DNA of 16,941 nt, taken from NCBI GenBank assembly GCA_964194935.1, contig CAXMOL010000084.1, positions 1 to 16,941 of the forward strand, given 5' to 3'. Origin of the DNA: JACZWZ01 sp964194935 (GTDB lineage Bacteria > Actinomycetota > Acidimicrobiia > Spongiisociales > UBA11373). The translations under genes and the position numbers were made by a program. How positions within the stretch are numbered: position 1 is the stretch's first letter; every line of letters starts with the position of its first letter. Below the pieces are notes generated by a model, which saw only the letters and a list, made by a program, of their open reading frames with translations, did no database searches and was not told the DNA's origin. Shown one piece after another: positions 12,601-16,941 of the stretch.

Positions 12601-13045
12601 CCTGGCGCTGGCCGACCATGCATTCCTGGAGGGATTCGAGGAGGAGCACCTCGACACAATCGAAAACTGTGTGGCAGGTCGTTCGGTGTGGAAGCAAGGA
12701 GAGATGATGCTGCTGCGCGGCGGCCATGCAGGCACTTGCCACCTCATCGTCGACGGAACGGTGGCCATTGAAATCAGGTCACCCGGGTCTGTGCCGACGA
12801 TCTTCCAGACACTTCAAGCGGGAGATGTCCTCGGCTGGTCTTGGATGTTCGAGCCGCGTCTGTGGACCTTCGATGCTCGGGCCGTCACCGAAACCACCGC
12901 CTTCACACTCGATGCGATCCTGCTGCGCAAGGCGATCGAGGACGATTGCTACTTCGGTCTCCGGTTCGGGACCCGAATGACCCAGGCGGTCGTAAACAGG
13001 CTGAAAGCAGCTCGATTGCAGGTGCTCGATGTTTACAACCGCTGA
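12593..13045 (+). CDS. Stand-alone cyclic-nucleotide-binding domain protein
   Basis: A 150-residue protein formed almost entirely by one CRP-type cNMP-binding beta-roll and its C-terminal helix; no helix-turn-helix follows. The beta-roll is visible as KQGEMMLLRGGHAGTCHLIV, then DGTVAIEI. The phosphate-binding cassette is QAGDVLGWSWMFEPRLWTFD followed by ARA, with Arg96 in the position that contacts the cyclic phosphate in CRP. It lies between the beta and gamma subunit genes and overlaps both (8 and 17 bases), so it should be made in step with them. It may be an accessory subunit or a nucleotide sensor of the hydrogenase; that is inference. It cannot act as a transcription factor on its own. 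Confidence 0.88.
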   Translation: MRDLALADHAFLEGFEEEHLDTIENCVAGRSVWKQGEMMLLRGGHAGTCHLIVDGTVAIEIRSPGSVPTIFQTLQAGDVLGWSWMFEPRLWTFDARAVTETTAFTLDAILLRKAIEDDCYFGLRFGTRMTQAVVNRLKAARLQVLDVYNR

Positions 13046-13847
13046 GAAACTCCTCACTACCTGGACTCGGGTGGTGGCGACGAGGCGAGAGACTGCCGAC
13101 ACCGTCACACTCACAGTCGAGAGCGATAAGCCGTTCCAGCCCGGTCAGTTCGACATGCTGACGGCGTTCGGGATCGGCGAGAGTCCGGTGTCGCACAGCG
13201 GCCATCCGCGTATCGATGGGGTGCATGAGCACACCATCCGTGACGTCGGCGCGGTGACCAAGGCGCTTGTGGCTCTTCAGCCGGGCGACACGATCGGAGT
13301 GCGCGGGCCCTACGGCGTTGGATGGCCGATGGCGGATCTGGTCGGCGAGGACATTGTGGTGATCGCGGGTGGGATAGGGCTCGCTCCGTTGCGTCCCGTG
13401 ATGCTCGCCCTCGAATCCGACCCTGGTTCGTACGGGAGGGCGGTGCTGCTGGCCGGCGCCAGAACACCGAGCGATATCCCGTTTGCGTCTGATCTGGCTC
13501 GATGGGGCGCGTCATCAGCGATCGATACTTTCGTCACCGTCGACCAGGCGGACGAAAAGTGGGAGGGAACGGTAGGTGTGGTAACCCGGTCTTTGAGGCC
13601 GGCCCAGGTAAACCCCGATTCGATCGCACTCATGTGTGGCCCCGAGATCATGACCCGATTCGCCGCCGCTGATCTGCTTGCCCTTGGGATGGCTCCGGAT
13701 CGGATCTTTGTCTCACTCGAGAGGAATATGGAGTGTGGGGTCGGTCTGTGCGGACACTGCCAACTCGGACCCATATTCGTGTGCTGGCAGGGCCCCGTGG
13801 TTCCTTGGACGGTTGCCGCTGATCTCGTGAGGGTTCCGGAGCTATGA
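13029..13847 (+). CDS. hyhG: Group 3b [NiFe] hydrogenase gamma subunit (FAD/NAD(P) reductase)
   Basis: A 272-residue ferredoxin-NADP reductase-fold subunit that exchanges electrons with NAD(P)H. The N-terminal FAD domain includes QPGDTIGVRGPYGVGWP (84-100). The NAD(P) domain has VIAGGIGLAPLRP (111-123) and MCGPEIM. The C-terminal 2Fe-2S site is MECGVGLCGHC plus Cys252 (Cys236, 241, 244, 252), as in PyrK/HydG-type proteins. The flavin-binding RxYS motif is not evident in its usual form (residues 52-73 read PVSHSG to HTIRDVG). The start overlaps the cNMP-domain gene by 17 bases, and the end overlaps the small subunit by 4 (ATGA). Confidence 0.92.
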   Translation: MFTTAEKLLTTWTRVVATRRETADTVTLTVESDKPFQPGQFDMLTAFGIGESPVSHSGHPRIDGVHEHTIRDVGAVTKALVALQPGDTIGVRGPYGVGWPMADLVGEDIVVIAGGIGLAPLRPVMLALESDPGSYGRAVLLAGARTPSDIPFASDLARWGASSAIDTFVTVDQADEKWEGTVGVVTRSLRPAQVNPDSIALMCGPEIMTRFAAADLLALGMAPDRIFVSLERNMECGVGLCGHCQLGPIFVCWQGPVVPWTVAADLVRVPEL

Positions 13848-14644
13848 GTGCATATGCCGATTCCAGGCCAAGGGTGGCGGGCCCGGCCCGCCTTCCTACG
13901 CTGGCCGTGTTCAAGTTCGCATCGTGCGATGGCTGCCAACTGAGCATTCTCGATGTCGAGGATCAGTTGATGGCGGTTGCCGGAGCGGTCGATATCGTCA
14001 ACTTCCCGGAGGCGTCGAGCCGGGTCCTACCCGGCCCGTATGACGTAGGTCTGGTCGAGGGCTCGGTCACAACTCCGCACGACCTGGAGCGATTGCTGGA
14101 GATCCGACAGCAATGTGGACTCCTGGTCACCATCGGCGCGTGTGCGATGTCGGGTGGTATCCAGGCTCTGCGCAACAGCCTCGACGTAGATGAGCTTGCC
14201 GCCATGGTCTATGCCCATCCGGAGTACCTCGACGTTCATGCAGAATCTACGCCCGCTTCGGCTCATGTCACTGTCGACCTCGAGATTCCAGGGTGTCCGG
14301 TAAACGGGCGCGGCCTGGTGGAGGTGCTCGTGGCCGTTCTCAGTGGCCGGCGACCCGATCTCCCCACTTTCAGCGTGTGCGTCGAGTGCAAGTTGAGGGG
14401 TACGACGTGCGTCGTCGTGGCCAAGGGTCAACCCTGTCTGGGCCCTGTGACGCGAGCCGGGTGTGGCGCCATCTGCCCTTCGTACGACCGCGGGTGCTAC
14501 GGCTGTTTCGGCCCGTCAGATGTCGTAAACGCAGGGTCACTGGCTGCCAGGTTCGACGACGACGACAAGGCGACGTTACGGGAAGGGCTGCGCGGGTTCA
14601 ACGTCGCGGCACCGGCATTCGAGGAGGCGGTGAGCGATGTCTGA
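13844..14644 (+). CDS. hyhS: Group 3b [NiFe] hydrogenase small (delta) subunit
   Basis: A 266-residue small subunit carrying the iron-sulfur relay to the NiFe site. The proximal cluster ligands are Cys28 and Cys31 (SCDGCQ), Cys100 (TIGACAMSGG) and Cys151 (EIPGCPVN). The C-terminal half has Cys179, 182, 189 and 198, and then Cys207, 211, 218 and 221, enough for two more 4Fe-4S clusters. No Tat signal is present, so the enzyme is cytosolic, as expected for group 3. It overlaps the large-subunit gene by 8 bases. Confidence 0.95.
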   Translation: MSAYADSRPRVAGPARLPTLAVFKFASCDGCQLSILDVEDQLMAVAGAVDIVNFPEASSRVLPGPYDVGLVEGSVTTPHDLERLLEIRQQCGLLVTIGACAMSGGIQALRNSLDVDELAAMVYAHPEYLDVHAESTPASAHVTVDLEIPGCPVNGRGLVEVLVAVLSGRRPDLPTFSVCVECKLRGTTCVVVAKGQPCLGPVTRAGCGAICPSYDRGCYGCFGPSDVVNAGSLAARFDDDDKATLREGLRGFNVAAPAFEEAVSDV

Positions 14645-15929
14645 AACTCGGACCATCGAGGTCGGTTATCTGGCCAGGGTCGAGGGCGAGGGTTCGCTGC
14701 GGGCCGAGGTAATCGACGGTCAACTAGGTGACGTCGAATTCAACATCTTCGAACCGCCGCGCTTCTTCGAGGGGCTTTTGCGCGATCGTCGCTTTACGGA
14801 GGCTCCCGACATCACGGCACGAATCTGTGGCATCTGTCCTATCGCCTATCAAATCTCAGCGGTCACCGCGATGGAGAACGTTTGCGGAGTCGCCGTCGAT
14901 GGGGCATTACACGAGCTTCGTCGACTCATCTACTGCGGCGAATACATCGAAAGCCACGCACTGCATATCTACCTGCTGCATGCGCCCGACTTCCTTGGAT
15001 ATGACAGCGGGATAGCCATGGCTGCCGATCACCGAGCGATTGTTGAGCGCGGGCTGCGGCTGAAACAAACAGGCAATGAGATCGTGCGAGTGCTCGGAGG
15101 ACGGGAGATCCACCCCGTGAATGTGCGGGTTGGTGGCTTCTGGCGCCTGCCCACTAGAGCCGAACTGCAGGGTCTGGCGACCGAATTGGACCGTGCCCGC
15201 GATGAGGCCCTGGAGACGGTGAAGTGGGTGTCCCGGCTGAACATCCCGCAGATCACGCGACCAGTCGAGTTTGTGGCGCTCAGCGATCCCGATCGCTACT
15301 CGTTCTTCGAGGGTCGCATCAGGTCCACTGAAGGCATCGATATCGATGTATCCGAGTGGAACGATGTCTTTGTCGAAGAGCACGTCCAACGCAGCAATGC
15401 ATTGCATGCCCGAGTGCGCGAGCGCGGCATGTTTGCGGTCGGTCCCACAGCCCGTTTCGCACTCAATCACGAGAAGATCCAGCCGGTTGCCGCCAAGGCC
15501 GCCGCAGAGGCAGGGCTCAAACCGGGTGTGGCCAATCCATTCGAAAGCATCGTGGTGCGGGCGGTTGAGACACTGCACGCCGTGGAGGAGGCTCTGGCGA
15601 TCATTGACGCCTACGAAGCACCGCAGACGGCAAACCTTGCCGTCGAGCCTGTGGCCGGGGTTGGTCACGGTGCGTCTGAGGCTCCGCGTGGACTGCTGTA
15701 TCACCGGTACGAGATCGACGACACCGGCACGATCATGGAGGCTCAGCTCGTACCGCCTACGTCACAGAATCAGCTCTCGATCGAGGCAGATGTACGCGAG
15801 GTGCTTCGCGCCAATCTCGACAAGCCCGATGACGAGTTGCAGTGGATCCTCGAACAGTCGATCCGAAACTATGACCCCTGTATCTCATGTGCGACCCACT
15901 TCTTGAGACTCGAGGTGAATCGTGTCTAG
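14637..15929 (+). CDS. hyhL: Group 3b [NiFe] hydrogenase large (alpha) subunit
   Basis: A 430-residue catalytic subunit. The four nickel-ligand cysteines are present: Cys64 and Cys67 in ARICGICPIAYQ (L1) and Cys415 and Cys418 in DPCISCATH (L2). After His421 there are nine residues (FLRLEVNRV) that the maturation endopeptidase would remove. In L1 the residue usually written as His in CxxCxxxH is Tyr71, which may be a subgroup feature. With the beta, gamma and small subunits it would form a reversible NAD(P)-linked hydrogenase, by analogy with known group 3b enzymes used in fermentation or redox balance under low oxygen. The next gene overlaps by 8 bases. Confidence 0.96.
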   Translation: MSETRTIEVGYLARVEGEGSLRAEVIDGQLGDVEFNIFEPPRFFEGLLRDRRFTEAPDITARICGICPIAYQISAVTAMENVCGVAVDGALHELRRLIYCGEYIESHALHIYLLHAPDFLGYDSGIAMAADHRAIVERGLRLKQTGNEIVRVLGGREIHPVNVRVGGFWRLPTRAELQGLATELDRARDEALETVKWVSRLNIPQITRPVEFVALSDPDRYSFFEGRIRSTEGIDIDVSEWNDVFVEEHVQRSNALHARVRERGMFAVGPTARFALNHEKIQPVAAKAAAEAGLKPGVANPFESIVVRAVETLHAVEEALAIIDAYEAPQTANLAVEPVAGVGHGASEAPRGLLYHRYEIDDTGTIMEAQLVPPTSQNQLSIEADVREVLRANLDKPDDELQWILEQSIRNYDPCISCATHFLRLEVNRV

Positions 15930-16377
15930 TGGCGTAAGGGTCATAGGGGTCGGAAACCCCACCCGAGGCGACGATGGGGTGGGCCCCGCCGTCGCAGTCG
16001 CAGTTGCCAGAACGGTTGATCCTGAGGTGGATGTCATCGTGTCGACCGCAGACCCGAGTCGGTTGATCGAGCGATGGGAGTCGGCCGATTCCGTCGTACT
16101 GGTTGATGCGATGGCCGATTGTGCGGCACCGGGCCGGATCGCGGTCTTCGATGCAACAGATGAACCGCTGCCTTCCGACTTCGATGCGATCAGTAGTCAC
16201 GGTTTTGGTGTCCCGGCGGCGGTGGAGTTGGCACGTTCGCTCGGAAGGCTTCCGAATCACCTGGTGGTCGTCGGGATCGCCGGCAGCGAGTTCGAGGGCA
16301 TCGGATTGTCACCGGCGGTCGAAGACGCGATAGCTGATGCAGTTCAAGCAGTTATGGAGGTAGTCGAACATGCATGA
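15922..16377 (+). CDS. Hydrogenase maturation endopeptidase (HycI/HybD family)
   Basis: A 151-residue protease that trims the large-subunit C-terminus after nickel insertion. The N-terminal motif is IGVGNPTRGDDGVGP, where Asp18 takes the place of the metal-binding Glu of HybD. Asp62 (LVDAM) and His93 (SSHGFG) fit the other two nickel-binding residues. The start is GTG 15922, overlapping the hyhL stop by 8 bases. It lies directly after its expected substrate gene, which supports the pairing. Confidence 0.92.
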   Translation: MSSGVRVIGVGNPTRGDDGVGPAVAVAVARTVDPEVDVIVSTADPSRLIERWESADSVVLVDAMADCAAPGRIAVFDATDEPLPSDFDAISSHGFGVPAAVELARSLGRLPNHLVVVGIAGSEFEGIGLSPAVEDAIADAVQAVMEVVEHA

Positions 16378-16633
16378 ACGCTCTCTTGCAGAGGACTTGG
16401 TGCGGGCGGCTGGAATCAGCGCCGTTGAGGAAGGTGGCTCGGTGGCAGCCATGCGCGTGGAGGTGGGAAGCCTGAGCTGTATAGACCCGGTCGCGCTTCA
16501 TGCCCAGGTCGTGTGGTGGTCGCAGGGGACGATCGTCGAAGGCGCCAACATCTTGGTAGAGGTCGTGCCCGCAACGCTCGACGATGCGCATGGTGCAGAC
16601 GTAAGACTGGTTTCGATAGAGGTGGGAGCCTGA
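16370..16633 (+). CDS. hypA: HypA-like nickel chaperone lacking the zinc ribbon
   Basis: An 87-residue HypA-family protein. It keeps the N-terminal nickel-binding MHE (His2), the segment MRVEVGSLSCIDPVALHAQV, and GTIVEGANILVEVVPA. In typical HypA (about 113 residues) the last motif is followed by a zinc ribbon with two CxxC pairs. Here VVPATLDDAHGADVRLVSIEVGA runs straight to the C-terminal strand, and the only cysteine is Cys37. The reading frame is clean and the C-terminal strand is preserved, so this looks like an in-frame loss rather than truncation. GGAGG lies 9 bases upstream of the ATG, which overlaps the protease stop by 8 bases. Confidence 0.85.
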   Translation: MHERSLAEDLVRAAGISAVEEGGSVAAMRVEVGSLSCIDPVALHAQVVWWSQGTIVEGANILVEVVPATLDDAHGADVRLVSIEVGA

Positions 16634-16635
16634 CG

Positions 16636-16938
16636 ATGTGCGTCGGATTCGAAGGCATGCTCACCGAGGTGGAGGGTTCGGGAATCGTCCGCACCGGAGT
16701 GCTGCTCGTCGACGGCCGGACGTACACGATCGGCCTTGCTTGTGTCCCCGACGCTGCCGCGGGTGACGTCGTGATCGCCCACAGCGGGCAGGCGGTCCGG
16801 ATCGTTTCGTCAGGTGGCGATGGTGTAGCTGAGCGTTCGGGTATAGGTCTCGAATCCGAGCCGCTCGTAGACGAGGGTGGCGTCGGTGTGGCTCATCTCG
16901 TCGACGTCCAAAGAGGCGCGGTCAAGTCCACCGGCTGA
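16636..16938 (+). CDS. hypC: HypC/HybG-type hydrogenase assembly chaperone with unusual tail
   Basis: A 100-residue protein starting two bases after hypA. It begins MCVGFEGMLTEVEG, with the essential N-terminal Cys2 of HypC, and has the small beta-barrel pattern through GDVVIAHSGQAVRIV (43-57; His49 as in the family's VHxG motif). HypC carries the Fe(CN)2CO precursor with HypD and holds the large-subunit precursor. Family members usually end with a short acidic helix at 75-90 residues. Here residues from about 59 onward have no family resemblance and are encoded antisense to a GNAT gene at 16810-16941. The stop is three bases from the window end. The core call is firm; the C-terminus is doubtful. 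Confidence 0.85.
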   Translation: MCVGFEGMLTEVEGSGIVRTGVLLVDGRTYTIGLACVPDAAAGDVVIAHSGQAVRIVSSGGDGVAERSGIGLESEPLVDEGGVGVAHLVDVQRGAVKSTG

Positions 16939-16941
16939 GAC
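16810..16941 (-). CDS. GNAT-family N-acetyltransferase, 3' end only
   Basis: The minus-strand frame entering at the right edge gives 43 residues and a TGA stop (16812-16810). It contains DATLVYERLGFETYTRT, the hallmark YERLGF motif near the C-terminus of GNAT acetyltransferases, followed by a last strand (LSYTIAT). The upstream part is outside the window, so substrate and start are unknown. It converges with the hydrogenase operon and overlaps the hypC reading frame by 129 bases. Confidence 0.78.
   Translation of the reverse strand, partial: VSAGGLDRASLDVDEMSHTDATLVYERLGFETYTRTLSYTIAT

Noticed and set aside
14907..15704. Minus-strand ORF of 265 residues opposite hyhL
   Set aside because: An antisense shadow of the highly conserved hydrogenase large-subunit frame, with no domain and no start signals.
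16513..16635. Longer start for HypC upstream at 16513
   Set aside because: It would be read out of frame through hypA; HypC maturation requires Cys at position 2, which fixes the start at 16636.

Overview
The window is GC-rich and tightly packed with genes. It looks like chromosomal DNA from an uncultured actinobacterium (Actinomycetota, possibly an Acidimicrobiia-like lineage). Supporting this are a 30-residue bS22-type ribosomal protein, a PAC2-family protein, an actinobacterial-style LeuA under a leucine leader peptide, several apparently leaderless starts, and a cytosolic group 3b-type [NiFe] hydrogenase. The assignment is an inference from gene content, not a phylogenetic result.

Layout. 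Bases 1-155 are the 3' end of a PAC2-family gene. Bases 1-226 are an inverted copy, with one mismatch, of 10455-10680, where a complete PAC2 gene lies. Bases 156-453 and 10075-10525 hold no genes. Both are filled with palindromic C6/G6-tract repeat elements, including a 140-bp element with 23-bp terminal inverted repeats. Between these two repeat islands are: a minus-strand group (bS22, a class V aminotransferase, a P-loop kinase-like protein); a plus-strand group (class I glutamine amidotransferase-like hydrolase, SDR oxidoreductase, cyclase/hydrolase); a peptidoglycan-binding-domain protein; leuA preceded by a leucine attenuator (promoter, four-Leu leader peptide, terminator); an S41-protease-like lipoprotein; and a minus-strand pair (CDF metal transporter and homoserine kinase, ThrB).

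The right third (11527-16938) is one compact plus-strand hydrogenase operon, with overlaps or near-contacts at every junction. The order is: iron-sulfur beta subunit, a stand-alone cyclic-nucleotide-binding domain protein, NAD(P)/FAD reductase gamma subunit, small subunit, large subunit, maturation endopeptidase, HypA-like protein and HypC-like protein. Together they would build a cytosolic NAD(P)-linked hydrogenase and part of its maturation machinery; hypB, hypD, hypE and hypF are not here. The operon runs head-on into the 3' end of a GNAT acetyltransferase gene on the minus strand.

Most worth a second look: the HypA-like protein has its N-terminal nickel-binding motif but no zinc ribbon; the HypC-like C-terminus is antisense to the GNAT coding sequence; a cNMP-binding domain without a DNA-binding domain is embedded between hydrogenase subunits; the leucine attenuator appears to start at its own leader-peptide ATG; and the palindromic repeat family has covarying stems and sits exactly at the breakpoint of the inverted PAC2 copy.
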